Assembly: GCA_041677345.1 (NCBI GenBank)
Contig: JBAYQE010000017.1
Coordinates: forward strand, 1-36,454
Length of the DNA stretch: 36,454 bases
DNA from: JALOAT01 sp041677345
Lineage (GTDB): Bacteria > Pseudomonadota > Gammaproteobacteria > Thiohalomonadales > Thiohalomonadaceae
Reading direction: 5' to 3'
Shown: one piece after another, positions 1 through 8,540 of the stretch
Numbering within the stretch: the first letter of the stretch is position 1
How the letters are laid out: each line of letters starts with the position of its first letter
Notes under the pieces: generated by a model
Databases searched by the model: none
Seen by the model: only the letters and a program-made list of their open reading frames with translations
Told to the model about the DNA's origin: nothing
Position numbers and translations under genes: made by a program

Positions 1-1
1 G

Positions 2-1003
2 GCCCAGCGCGCCTTGGCGGAGGGCCGCACCCACTACACCCCGGCGCTGGGCCTGCCCGAACTGCGCGAGGCCATCGCCGACCATTATCGGGAGCGGCAC
101 GGGGTGGAGGTGCCGACGCGACGCATCGTGGTAACCCCCGGGGCCTCGGGCGCCCTGCTGCTGGCCTTGGCCGTGCTGGTGGATGCGGGTGAGCGCGTGC
201 TCATGACCGACCCGGGCTACCCCTGTAACCGGCATTTCGTGCGCCTGGTGGAAGGGGAAGCGGTGACCGTGCCGGTGACGGCAGCGGATGGCTTCCAGCT
301 CACCCCGGACCACGTGGCGGCGCACTGGGACGCGCGCACGGTGGCCGCCATGGTGGCCACGCCGAGCAATCCCACGGGCACGGTGCTCGGGCGGGAAACC
401 CTTGCCGCGCTGGCGGCGGTAGAGGAAAGGGGCGGGCGGTTGCTGGTGGACGAGATCTATCACGGCCTGGCCTATGAGGGGGAGCTGCCCACGGCGCTTG
501 GGGTCAGTGACGAGTTGTTCGTCATCAACAGCTTTTCCAAGTACTTCTGCATGACCGGTTGGCGGCTGGGCTGGCTGGTGGCGCCGGAGGCCTATGTGGC
601 CGAGGTGGAGAAGCTGGCCCAAAACCTGTTCATCGCCCCGCCCACCTTGTCGCAATACGCGGCCCTCGCGGCCTTCTCTGGCGAAAACATCGCCATCCTG
701 GAAGAGCGTCGGACGGAATTCGCCAGGCGACGTGACTTCCTGCTGCCGGCATTGCGGAGGCTGGGTTTCCAGGTGCCGGTGGAGCCCCGGGGCGCGTTTT
801 ACATCTACGCGGATTGCAGTGCCCACACTAACGACAGTTATGGGTTGGCGCAGGATCTGCTGGAAGGAGCCGGCGTGGCCGTGACGCCGGGTATTGATTT
901 CGGCAGCTTCGGCGCGGTTGAACATATGCGCTTTGCCTATACGACGTCCATGGAGCGCCTTGAGGAAGGTGTGCGACGGCTGGGGCGTTTCCTGGGGGTG
1001 TAA
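2..1003 (+). CDS. PLP-dependent aminotransferase, class I/II (5' partial)
   Basis: Fold-type I aminotransferase that uses pyridoxal phosphate to move an amino group between an amino acid and a 2-oxoacid. The reading frame is open to the left edge, so the true start lies outside the window; the TTG at 14 is only the first start-like codon inside. Visible family marks are THYTPALGLPELREAIA near the visible N-terminus, the cofactor-site run PSNPTGTVL, the VDEIYHGLAYEG segment, and SFSKYFCMTGWRLGW, whose lysine is the expected Schiff-base residue. The C-terminus ends normally, with the substrate-arginine region FGAVEHMRFAYTTS. About 330 residues are visible out of the usual 380-400. The exact substrate cannot be told from the sequence; an AspC/alanine-type or generic enzyme is likely. 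No partner gene is visible: the next gene is on the other strand after a 330-bp gap. Confidence 0.9.
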   Translation, partial: AQRALAEGRTHYTPALGLPELREAIADHYRERHGVEVPTRRIVVTPGASGALLLALAVLVDAGERVLMTDPGYPCNRHFVRLVEGEAVTVPVTAADGFQLTPDHVAAHWDARTVAAMVATPSNPTGTVLGRETLAALAAVEERGGRLLVDEIYHGLAYEGELPTALGVSDELFVINSFSKYFCMTGWRLGWLVAPEAYVAEVEKLAQNLFIAPPTLSQYAALAAFSGENIAILEERRTEFARRRDFLLPALRRLGFQVPVEPRGAFYIYADCSAHTNDSYGLAQDLLEGAGVAVTPGIDFGSFGAVEHMRFAYTTSMERLEEGVRRLGRFLGV

Positions 1004-1335
1004 GCCAGGATTCTTCATTGAGCCTGCTTGGCTGCTGTTATGGCCTCGGAGAGAAACCCTGGGATTGGCGACTTGTGTTTGCCTGGGCTATCTGACGAGG
1101 GGCTACGCCCAAGATTGATTTGGCGGGAGGTTTCGCCCCCTCTACAACGAGGCAATATACAAGTCTCACGGTTCTGAGTTCGGAACGTCCCAATTTACTA
1201 GCCCCCCTTCCGCCCCTATCAATGTAGGCCGTGGCTGGTACCCCGCCACCGCGGGCAATCCGAATGGTAGGTCGTGATGCGCGGTGACACTCTGTTCGGG
1301 TTTCGCCAATAGACGTTCAGGCAATGAGCTGGGCG
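1004..1335. other. Intergenic region, no recognised feature
   Basis: This 332-bp gap separates the ends of two convergent genes. It is visibly less GC-rich than the flanking genes, for example around 1141-1200, and has no open frame of useful length on either strand. A small GGGC-TAC-GCCC hairpin occurs near 1100 without a T-run, so it is not a convincing terminator. I see no tRNA, repeat family member or insertion-sequence end here. It could be decayed sequence. Confidence 0.5.
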
Positions 1336-2070
1336 CTACGGGCTATCCGGCCGCAGGCTTTCCACTGTCAAGATCGTGGCCCCCGCCACTGCCGCGGGCA
1401 TGACCAGCAGGTTGAGACCCGGCACCAGGGTGGCGACCAGGGTCATGGCACCGAAGCCAAGCGCGGAGGCACGGTGGTTGCGCAACACGGCGCGGATCTG
1501 CGCGCCGCGCAGGCCGCGGTTGCCGAGCGGGTAGTCGGCATATTCCACCGCCAGCATCCAGGCGCCGAACATGGCCCAGAGCAGCGGCGCCAGCAGGTTG
1601 AGCAGGGGAATGAAAAACAGCACCACCAACGGCAGGGCCCAGCGTGCGTAATAGCCGAGCTTGCGGACCTCATCCAACAGCATGGCGGGCGCCTGGCGCA
1701 GCGTTTCACGCAGGGATGTTTCGGTCGACGTGCCGGTGAGCAGGCGTTCCACCGCTTCGGCCAGCATGCCGTTGAAGGGGCTGCCGATGATGTTGGCCAC
1801 CGCCGTGAAACTAAAAAACACCAGCACCGCGGCCACGCCAGCGAACACCAGCCAGAACAGACTCTCCAGCCAGGCCATCCAGTCGGGCAGTCGCGGCACC
1901 ATGGCATCCACCCAGCCGCCGAAGTGCGAGGCCGCAAACCATAGCAGCATGGAGAACACCGCCACGTTGATCAGGATGGGCAGGGCCGCATAGCCGCGCA
2001 CCCCTCGGGTATTGAGCAGCCCGAAGCCACGCCACAGACAGCGGGCGCCATGCACGAAATCTCCTAACAT
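1336..2070 (-). CDS. cysZ: CysZ/EI24-family inner-membrane protein
   Basis: CysZ-family proteins carry sulfate across the inner membrane to supply cysteine synthesis; that activity is known from the family. The 244-residue product starts MLGDFVHGARCLWRGFGLL, the typical amphipathic N-terminus. Hydrophobic segments follow at about residues 25-48, 70-95, 145-172 and 205-232, with SPFNGMLAEAVERLL after the second, a typical EI24 feature. The ATG at 2068-2070 overlaps the end of the upstream kinase gene by 7 bp, so the two are probably co-transcribed and translationally coupled. No other cysteine or sulfate genes are near, so sulfate transport here rests on homology alone. Confidence 0.85.
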   Translation of the reverse strand: MLGDFVHGARCLWRGFGLLNTRGVRGYAALPILINVAVFSMLLWFAASHFGGWVDAMVPRLPDWMAWLESLFWLVFAGVAAVLVFFSFTAVANIIGSPFNGMLAEAVERLLTGTSTETSLRETLRQAPAMLLDEVRKLGYYARWALPLVVLFFIPLLNLLAPLLWAMFGAWMLAVEYADYPLGNRGLRGAQIRAVLRNHRASALGFGAMTLVATLVPGLNLLVMPAAVAGATILTVESLRPDSP

Positions 2071-3377
2071 CGATTCAATCCTCCTGCGTGTGTGCCCGCG
2101 CGCGCCAGTAACGCGCTGCCATGGGCCGCCTCATGATGTATGGCGCGCTGCACCGGCACGCCGAGCAAAGTTTCACGGATGCGCCGCCAGGCCTCGTTGC
2201 GCGCACCGCCGCCGGCGGTGAGGACGCGCTGCGGTGCGGGGGCACCCAGGTCCTGTAGCACGCCATAGGCACGGGCTTCGATGCGTGCCATGCCCTCGAG
2301 CAGACCCTGCAGGAAGAGGGCATCATCCTGGGGGCGCGGGGTCATGCGTGGCGACCAATGGGGGTCGTTGACCGGAAAGCGCTCGCCCGGTCCGAGCAGC
2401 GGGTAATAGTCCAGGCCCGTGGGTCGGTCAGGGGCGAGTCGCGGTTCCAGGGCGGCCAGTTCTGCATCGCTGAAGAACTGTCGCAGCACGGCGCCACCCG
2501 AACTGGAGCCACCGCCCACCAGCCAGTGATCGCCATAGGGCTGGCCGTAGACACCATACTCCGGGGCGAACACCGGGCGTGTGCTGATCACCTTCATGAC
2601 CAGGGTGGAACCCAGCGAGGTGACCGCATCGCCGGGCCGCGCCGCGCCCGTGGCGAGGATGGCGGCGGTGCTGTCGGTGGTGCCTGCCACCACCTGCACG
2701 TCGGCGGACAGGCCGAAACGCCGCGCCATGGCGGCTGCGAGCGGTCCCAGCGGCGTTCCGGGTGCGACCACCTCCGGCAGCAGCCCGGGCGGGACGCCGA
2801 GGGTTTCCAGCCACGAGGGCCAGGCGCGGGCCATGGGGTCCCAGCCGAGCTTGAGTACGTCGTTGGCGTCACTGCGCCCGCACCGGCCCGTGAGCCGGGC
2901 CGCCAGCCAGTCCGCCGGGGTATGCACGCGCACGGGATGGGGCACGCGCGCCAGCAGCCACAACAACTTGGCCAGCCCGGAGCCGCTGCCGTGGGCCGCG
3001 CTTTCCCGCGGGGCCACGACGCGGATGCGCTCGGCCTCGGCCGTGGCGCGGTTGTCGTTGTAGAGCAGGGCGGGGGCGAGCGGCCGGCCGTCGGCATCGG
3101 CTACCAGCACCGTGCCGGAGGTGCCGTCTACCGCCAGGGCCCGCACCGCCTCCCGCGGCACCTGGGCGAGCAGGGCGTCCAGCGCGGCGCACAGCGCCTC
3201 CCACCAGACCTCCGCCTCCTGTTCCACCGCCGCCCCCTCGCGCCGCGGCGCCGGCATGGGTGCGTCGGCACGGGTGACCTCCATCGCCGCCGCATCGATA
3301 GCCACCGCCCGGCACCCGGAGGTGCCGACGTCGATGCCTATGTAGAGCGGGGAAGAAGAGTTAACCACGGGGGACAC
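2064..3377 (-). CDS. FGGY-family carbohydrate kinase (D-ribulokinase-like)
   Basis: ATP-dependent sugar kinase of the actin-like FGGY fold. The N-terminal phosphate loop reads YIGIDVGTSGCRAVAIDA, the substrate region has AVDGTSGTVL and ALLYNDNRA, the second ATPase half has VVAGTTDSTAAILATGA, and the adenosine loop is TAGGGARNEAWRRI. At 437 residues it is shorter than the usual ~500 of glycerol or xylulose kinases. The short form with DGTSGTVL resembles the cyanobacterial/plant D-ribulokinase group, so ribulose or another pentulose is the best guess, not a certainty. The start is uncertain: GTG at 3377 gives the longest form, but this stretch lies inside an inverted repeat, and GTG at 3368 is equally possible. 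It overlaps cysZ downstream by 7 bp; queF lies upstream on the same strand. Confidence 0.85.
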   Translation of the reverse strand: MSPVVNSSSPLYIGIDVGTSGCRAVAIDAAAMEVTRADAPMPAPRREGAAVEQEAEVWWEALCAALDALLAQVPREAVRALAVDGTSGTVLVADADGRPLAPALLYNDNRATAEAERIRVVAPRESAAHGSGSGLAKLLWLLARVPHPVRVHTPADWLAARLTGRCGRSDANDVLKLGWDPMARAWPSWLETLGVPPGLLPEVVAPGTPLGPLAAAMARRFGLSADVQVVAGTTDSTAAILATGAARPGDAVTSLGSTLVMKVISTRPVFAPEYGVYGQPYGDHWLVGGGSSSGGAVLRQFFSDAELAALEPRLAPDRPTGLDYYPLLGPGERFPVNDPHWSPRMTPRPQDDALFLQGLLEGMARIEARAYGVLQDLGAPAPQRVLTAGGGARNEAWRRIRETLLGVPVQRAIHHEAAHGSALLARAGTHAGGLNRC

Positions 3378-3527
3378 GGGGAATCATGGCGGGGGGCATT
3401 GTTTCGACCGGCATCGTAGGAGCGGGCTCAGCCCGCGATTCCTCCTGCAGATGGTCAAACCCATCGCGGCCTTAGGCCGCTCCTACAGGAGGATGTGGCC
3501 ACATTGAGTCCCCGTGTTCCCGGTGTT
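3363..3527. repeat. Nested inverted repeats, REPIN-like core
   Basis: Two palindromic layers fill the gap between queF and the kinase gene. The core, 3416-3486, begins GTAGGAGCGG and ends with its perfect reverse complement CCGCTCCTAC. It holds two hairpins (GCGGGCTCAGCCCGC, and GCGGCC/GGCCGC around 3466-3480), which is the layout of a REPIN, a pair of opposed REP sequences. An outer degenerate pair, 3363-3382 and 3509-3527 (ACACGGGGA against TCCCCGTGT), flanks it. The left outer arm includes the likely kinase start codon. Similar REP pieces occur at 17561, 23184 and 36093. Confidence 0.7.
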
Positions 3528-3540
3528 CAAGCTTTTCTCT

Positions 3541-3930
3541 TCAAGGCAGCTGGACAGGCGCCGGCGGCTGCCAGCCCTTGGCGCGGTGTTCGGCCACGAC
3601 GGTGGTGTAGATGCCGCCGCGCACGTTGAACTTGCCGGTGACGCGCATGAAGCGGGGGGCGCAGGCCTCCACCAGGTCATCCAGGATGCGGTTGGTCACT
3701 GCCTCGTGGAAGGCGCCCTCGTCACGGTAGGACCACATATAAAGCTTCAGGGATTTCAGCTCCACGCAGGTCCGATCGGGCACGTAGGCGATGTGAAGGG
3801 TGGCGAAATCCGGTTGCCCGGTCTTCGGGCACACGCAGGTGAATTCGGGCACATCCACGTGGATGGTGTAATCCCGCTCCGGCATCGGGTTGGGAAAGGT
3901 CTCCAGTTCCTTGCTGGGTCGGGTAGGCAT
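3541..3930 (-). CDS. queF: NADPH-dependent preQ0 reductase QueF
   Basis: Reduces 7-cyano-7-deazaguanine (preQ0) to preQ1 with NADPH in the cytoplasm, a step in making queuosine for tRNA. At 129 residues it is the short, single-domain (unimodular) type. FTCVCPKTGQPDF carries the nucleophilic Cys34 and Asp41, spaced seven apart as in Bacillus QueF. ELKSLKLY at 57-64 is the QueF signature (usually ESKSLK), and H75-E76 supply the substrate-binding pair. The ATG at 3930 gives the expected N-terminus. It is divergent from smc across 192 bp that contain a perfect 8-bp dyad. No other queuosine genes are in the window. Confidence 0.95.
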   Translation of the reverse strand: MPTRPSKELETFPNPMPERDYTIHVDVPEFTCVCPKTGQPDFATLHIAYVPDRTCVELKSLKLYMWSYRDEGAFHEAVTNRILDDLVEACAPRFMRVTGKFNVRGGIYTTVVAEHRAKGWQPPAPVQLP

Positions 3931-3978
3931 GGGTCTCGTCTCTGTGGTAGCTTTTGCGGCCCGTAGTGTAACGAAAAC

Positions 3979-4015
3979 CCCACGGGCATGACACGGACCA
4001 CAGCACTCCCGTGGG
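3979..4015. promoter_or_regulatory. Perfect 8-bp dyad in the queF-smc divergent region
   Basis: CCCACGGG at 3979-3986 is matched by CCCGTGGG at 4008-4015, separated by 21 bp. It sits between two divergent starts, queF at 3930 and smc at 4123. A TTACACT-like -10 for queF lies next to it, at about 3965-3971 on the minus strand. It could be an operator for either gene or simply a hairpin. No regulator can be named. Confidence 0.35.
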
Positions 4016-4122
4016 CAGGGAAGTTCAATATTTACATCCGGTTAACCCCAGGTTTTCCCGTGCTCCAGCCCTTGGACCCGGACGGGGCCGGTTCGTCCCG
4101 AATGCAAGCGGGTACCCGATAG

Positions 4123-7100
4123 ATGCGCCTTAGCAAGATCAAGCTCGCCGGTTTCAAGTCCTTCGTGGACCCCACCACCATCCCGTTCCCCACCAACCTG
4201 GTGGGCATCGTGGGCCCGAACGGCTGCGGCAAGTCGAATACCATCGATGCCGTGCGCTGGGTCATGGGCGAGAGCTCCGCCAAGAACCTGCGCGGCGACT
4301 CCATGGCGGACGTGATCTTCAACGGCTCCAGCTCGCGCAAGCCCGTGGGCCAAGCGTCCATCGAACTCATTTTCGACAACAGCGACGGTGGCCTCGGCGG
4401 CGAATACGCCAAGTACGCGGAGATCTCCATCAAGCGCACGGTCACCCGCGACGGCCAGTCCAGCTACTACCTGAACGGCACGCGCTGCCGCCGCCGTGAC
4501 ATCACCGATATCTTTCTCGGCACCGGCCTCGGTCCGCGCTCCTACGCCATCATCGAGCAGGGCACCATCTCGCGCCTCATCGAGGCGCGCCCCGAAGAGT
4601 TGCGCGTGTTCCTGGAAGAGGCGGCGGGCATCTCCAAGTACAAGGAACGCCGCAAGGAAACCGAGCAGCGCATGAACCGCACGCGCGAGAACCTGGACCG
4701 CCTGAACGACCTGCGCGAGGAACTGGACAAGCAGCTCGCGCACCTGCAACGCCAGGCCCGCACCGCGGAGCGCTACAAGGAACTGAAGCAGGAGGAGCGC
4801 CTGCTCAAGGCCCAGCTCCAGGCCCTGCGTTTCGCCGCCCTCGACGGGGAAGGCCGCGAGCACGAATTCCGCATCCGCGAGCTGGAGACGGCCCTCGAGG
4901 CCCAGCTCGCCCGCCAGCGCCACGCCGAGTCCGAGACCGAGCGTCAGCGTGAGGAGCACATCGAGGCCACCGAGAGCTTCAACGAGATCCAGGGCCGGTT
5001 CTACGGCATCGGCGCGGACATCGCGCGCCTGGAGCAGTCCATCCACCACGCCCGCGAGCGCTTCCAGAACCAGCAGCGCGACCTGGCTCAGGTGGAGCGC
5101 AACTGGAACGAGGCCCAGGAACACCTGGATTCGGACCGCCGCAAGATCGAGGAGATCCGCGAGTCCCTGATGATGCTGGAGCCCGAGGCCGCCCAGGGCC
5201 AGGAGGCCGAGCAACTCGCCGCCGCTGCCCTCGCCGAGGCCGAGCAGGCCATGCACGACTGGCAGCTGCATTGGGACGAGTTCAATCGCAGCGCCGCCGA
5301 GCCCTCGCAGACCGCCCAGGTGGAGCGCGCGCGCATCCAGCACCTCGAACAGCAGATCGCCCAGCTCCAGCAGCGCCTCAAGCGCATCGAAGACGAGAAG
5401 GCCATGCTCGCAGGCGGCAATCCCGAGGACGAGATCGCCCTGTTGCGCGAGCAGGTGGCCGAGAGCGAACTGGACCGCGCCGGGCTGGAAGAGCAACTGG
5501 CCGCCGCGCGCGAACAGATCGCCGCCCAGCGCGAGGCCACCACCCAGGCTTCCGCCGAACTGGACGGCCTGCGCACCCGCTTGCAGCACCAGCGCGGCCG
5601 CCGCGCCTCATTGGAGGCCTTGCAGCAGGCCGCCCTGGGTAAGCGCCAGGGTGCCGTAAGTGAATGGCTCAAGGGCAACGGCTTCGGCGAGTCGCAGCGC
5701 CTGGCCCAGGGGATCCGCGTGGACGAGGGCTGGGACCGCGCCGTGGAATGCGTACTCGGCGACCACCTGGAGGCCGTGTGCGTGGACGGCCTGGACCCGC
5801 TGGCCGGGGTGATCGACAGCCTGCAGAAGGGCAGCGTCACCTTCTTCGATACCCGCGCGTCGTCGACCGGCGCTGCTGCCGGTGCCGATCGCCTGCTTGC
5901 CCGGGTGCAGGCCGACTGGGACCTCGCGCCCCTGCTGGGCAGCGTGTACGCCGTCGAGACCCTGAACGAGGCCCTCGCCCTGCGCCCGCGTCTGGACGCC
6001 GGCGAATCGGTGGTGACCCGCGACGGCCTGTGGCTGGGTGCCGGTTGGCTGCGCATCTCACGCGAGGCCGACGAACACGCGGGCGTGCTGCACCGTGAGC
6101 AGGAATTGAAGGAACTGGTCGAGGAGATCGCCCAACTCGAAGAATCCGTAGCCATGGCCGAGGCACGCCTGGAGGAAGGTCGCGAGCGGCTGCATGCGCT
6201 GGAGGCCGAGCGTGACGCCGCCCAGGCCCGCGTCAACGAGGCCGCGCGCCAGCATGGCGATATCCAGGCCCAACTGTCGGGCAAGCAGGCGCGCGCGGAC
6301 CAGATCCGTCAGCGCAGCGACCGCCTTGCGGTGGAAGCGGACGAGGTGACCACCCAGATCGGCGAGGCCGAGATGGACATCGAGGCGGCGCGTGCGCGCC
6401 TGCATACGGCCCTCGGTGCCATGGAAGAACTGGCCATCCGGCGCGAGGAACTCACCGGCCGGCGCGAGACCCTGCGCGACGCCCTGGAACAGGCACGCCA
6501 GCAGGCGCGCAATGAGCGTGATGCTGCCCACCAGGTGGTGCTCCGCATGCAGACCCTGCGTACCGAACTGTCGTCGACGGAACAGGCGCTCGAACGCATG
6601 GATTCCCAACTGCGCCAGCTGGCCGAGCGCCGCGAGGAGCTGAAGTTGGCCCTGGCTGAGGGCGATGAGCCCATCCATGGCATGCAGCAGGAACTGGAGG
6701 AATTTCTCACCAGGCGCATGGAGGTGGAGCAGCAACTGGCCGCCGCGCGCCATCGCGTGGAAGAGGTCGATCATGCGCTGCGCGCACTCGATGCCGAGCG
6801 CATCAGTGCCGAGCGCCAGGGTCAGGAGATCCGCTCCGGCCTGGAGCGTCTGCGCATGCACTGGCAGGAAATCCATGTGCGGCGCGAGACGTTGCAGGAA
6901 GGTGTACTCGAGGCGGGCTTCGAGATCCAGGCCGTGCTTGCAGACATGCCCGAAGGCGCAGAGATCGGGGCGTGGGAGCGGCAGGTCGATGAAGTGGGCC
7001 AACGCATCGCACGCCTCGGGCCCATCAATCTGGCCGCCATCGAGGAGTATGAACAGCAGTCCGAACGCAAGGACTACCTGGATGCCCAGAACAAGGACCT

Positions 7101-7632
7101 CAGCGAGGCCCTGGAGACCCTGGAGAACGCCATCCGCAAGATCGACCGCGAGACGCGTACGCGCTTCCGGGAAACCTTCGAACGCGTGAACAAGGGCCTG
7201 CAGGAGAAATTCCCACGCCTGTTCGGCGGCGGCCACGCCTACCTGGAACTTACCGGAGAGGATCTGCTCGATACGGGTGTAGCCGTCATGGCCCGCCCGC
7301 CCGGGAAGAAGAACAGCACCATCCATCTGCTCTCGGGCGGCGAGAAGGCGCTTACTGCGGTGGCGCTGGTGTTCGCCATATTCGAGCTGAACCCGTCACC
7401 GTTCTGCATGCTCGACGAGGTGGATGCCCCGCTGGACGAGGCCAACGTGGGCCGCTTCTGCAATCTGGTGCGTGAGATGTCGGAACAAGTGCAATTCATC
7501 TTCATCACCCACAATAAGGCAACCATGGAACTGGCCACCCATCTCACCGGCGTGACCATGCATGAGCCCGGTGTCTCGCGCATGGTGGCAGTGGATGTGG
7601 ATCAGGCCATGGAACTGGCAGAGGTGGGCTGA
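4123..7632 (+). CDS. smc: Chromosome segregation protein SMC
   Basis: ATPase core of the bacterial condensin that loops and organises the chromosome, acting as a dimer with ScpA and ScpB. The 1169-residue length is typical. It begins MRLSKIKLAGFKSFVDPTT. Walker A is GPNGCGKSN at 31-39. Long Glu/Arg/Gln-rich coiled coils flank a hinge at about residues 511-650. The ABC signature LSGGEK is at 1070-1075 and Walker B FCMLDEVDAPLD at 1094-1105. A TAG stop directly precedes the ATG, fixing the start. Only 9 bp separate it from zipA. Its partners scpA and scpB are in this window at 19528-21154, in a different operon. Presence of SMC-ScpAB rather than MukBEF separates this organism from the Enterobacterales. 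Confidence 0.98.
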   Translation: MRLSKIKLAGFKSFVDPTTIPFPTNLVGIVGPNGCGKSNTIDAVRWVMGESSAKNLRGDSMADVIFNGSSSRKPVGQASIELIFDNSDGGLGGEYAKYAEISIKRTVTRDGQSSYYLNGTRCRRRDITDIFLGTGLGPRSYAIIEQGTISRLIEARPEELRVFLEEAAGISKYKERRKETEQRMNRTRENLDRLNDLREELDKQLAHLQRQARTAERYKELKQEERLLKAQLQALRFAALDGEGREHEFRIRELETALEAQLARQRHAESETERQREEHIEATESFNEIQGRFYGIGADIARLEQSIHHARERFQNQQRDLAQVERNWNEAQEHLDSDRRKIEEIRESLMMLEPEAAQGQEAEQLAAAALAEAEQAMHDWQLHWDEFNRSAAEPSQTAQVERARIQHLEQQIAQLQQRLKRIEDEKAMLAGGNPEDEIALLREQVAESELDRAGLEEQLAAAREQIAAQREATTQASAELDGLRTRLQHQRGRRASLEALQQAALGKRQGAVSEWLKGNGFGESQRLAQGIRVDEGWDRAVECVLGDHLEAVCVDGLDPLAGVIDSLQKGSVTFFDTRASSTGAAAGADRLLARVQADWDLAPLLGSVYAVETLNEALALRPRLDAGESVVTRDGLWLGAGWLRISREADEHAGVLHREQELKELVEEIAQLEESVAMAEARLEEGRERLHALEAERDAAQARVNEAARQHGDIQAQLSGKQARADQIRQRSDRLAVEADEVTTQIGEAEMDIEAARARLHTALGAMEELAIRREELTGRRETLRDALEQARQQARNERDAAHQVVLRMQTLRTELSSTEQALERMDSQLRQLAERREELKLALAEGDEPIHGMQQELEEFLTRRMEVEQQLAAARHRVEEVDHALRALDAERISAERQGQEIRSGLERLRMHWQEIHVRRETLQEGVLEAGFEIQAVLADMPEGAEIGAWERQVDEVGQRIARLGPINLAAIEEYEQQSERKDYLDAQNKDLSEALETLENAIRKIDRETRTRFRETFERVNKGLQEKFPRLFGGGHAYLELTGEDLLDTGVAVMARPPGKKNSTIHLLSGGEKALTAVALVFAIFELNPSPFCMLDEVDAPLDEANVGRFCNLVREMSEQVQFIFITHNKATMELATHLTGVTMHEPGVSRMVAVDVDQAMELAEVG

Positions 7633-7641
7633 CGGGTACTC

Positions 7642-8448
7642 ATGGATAATCTGCGACTTTGGTTGTTGCTGGCCGGTGGCGTGTTCATCGCGGCGGTGTA
7701 TGGCTGGGGCAAGTTCCAGGAGCGCCGTGCCGCCCGCCAGGATGGATTCGAACGGGTGGGCGGCGTGCCCGGGACCGGTGACGATGATGCCTGGGATGTG
7801 GTGCCCCTGCGCGCCGAACGCCACGCGCTGCCGGTGGAGGCGCTGGATGAACTCGCCATCCCCGTACTGCATGATGTGATCACTCCCGCACCTGCCGCGC
7901 AGCCCGAGCCGCTGGTGCCCGAGCCGCTGGTGCCCGCGGCGGCAGAACCCGGTAAGCCGCAGGCGCCGGCGCCTGCATCGGCACCCGATGCCGCGGTGCA
8001 GGCGGCGGAACGCGAACTCATCGTCGTGCTGGGCGTCACCGCTGCGCATGGCCGCGAGTACGCCGGCGCCGATCTGGCGTCCACCTTTACCAAGGCGGGC
8101 CTCTACTTCGGCGACATGGGCATCTTCCACGCCCCGGTCGACCTGGAGCGCCCGCAAGGTCCGATGCTGTTCAGTGTCGCCAACATGGTGGAGCCGGGTA
8201 CCCTCGAGCCGGAAAAGCTCAAGCTCCTCACCACGCCCGGACTGTTCCTGTTCACGCGCCTGCCGGGACGCGTGAACGGGGTCGAGACTTTCGACCACCT
8301 GCACGCCACCGCGCGCTTCCTCGTGCGCGAACTGGGCGGTGAGGTCTGCGATGAGCGGCGCCAGCCGCTCACCCCCGAGAAGACCATCGAGATACGGGAA
8401 CGCATCCGTACCATCATCGGTGAAGCCGTGGTGGTGCCCGAAGACTGA
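7642..8448 (+). CDS. zipA: Cell division protein ZipA
   Basis: Inner-membrane anchor that tethers FtsZ at the division site; ZipA is found in gammaproteobacteria. The 268-residue product has an N-terminal membrane segment (residues about 4-21, LRLWLLLAGGVFIAAVYGW), then a basic stretch. A Pro/Ala-rich linker to about residue 120 follows and includes a short tandem repeat, EPLVP-EPLVP. The C-terminal FtsZ-binding domain runs from ELIVVLGVTA to the end and contains GLYFGDMGIFH and the GLFLFTRLPG strand. It lies between smc and ligA, the usual gammaproteobacterial order, and is probably transcribed with smc. Confidence 0.95.
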   Translation: MDNLRLWLLLAGGVFIAAVYGWGKFQERRAARQDGFERVGGVPGTGDDDAWDVVPLRAERHALPVEALDELAIPVLHDVITPAPAAQPEPLVPEPLVPAAAEPGKPQAPAPASAPDAAVQAAERELIVVLGVTAAHGREYAGADLASTFTKAGLYFGDMGIFHAPVDLERPQGPMLFSVANMVEPGTLEPEKLKLLTTPGLFLFTRLPGRVNGVETFDHLHATARFLVRELGGEVCDERRQPLTPEKTIEIRERIRTIIGEAVVVPED

Positions 8449-8464
8449 GAACGTCACGGCAAGT

Positions 8465-8487
8465 GGTCATGCGTGGGCCACGTGACC
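8465..8487. other. Imperfect palindrome between zipA and ligA
   Basis: GGTCA and TGACC enclose CGTGG and CCACG, giving a 10-bp imperfect stem with a 2-nt bulge and almost no loop. It lies in the 92-bp zipA-ligA gap and could be a protein site or a leader hairpin. There is no T-run, so it is not an intrinsic terminator. Confidence 0.3.
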
Positions 8488-8540
8488 GCGCGCTTTGTGC
8501 TTGAGGACAACACCGCGGCCGGAGTGGCTGAAACCCTCTT

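Noticed and set aside
1004..1335. Hidden tRNA, small RNA or insertion-sequence remnant
   Set aside because: No cloverleaf, terminal repeats or transposase-like frame could be seen on either strand.
4042..5589. Long minus-strand frames opposite smc (515 residues and others)
   Set aside because: They are leucine/alanine-rich antisense shadows typical of GC-rich DNA and lack ribosome sites and family motifs.
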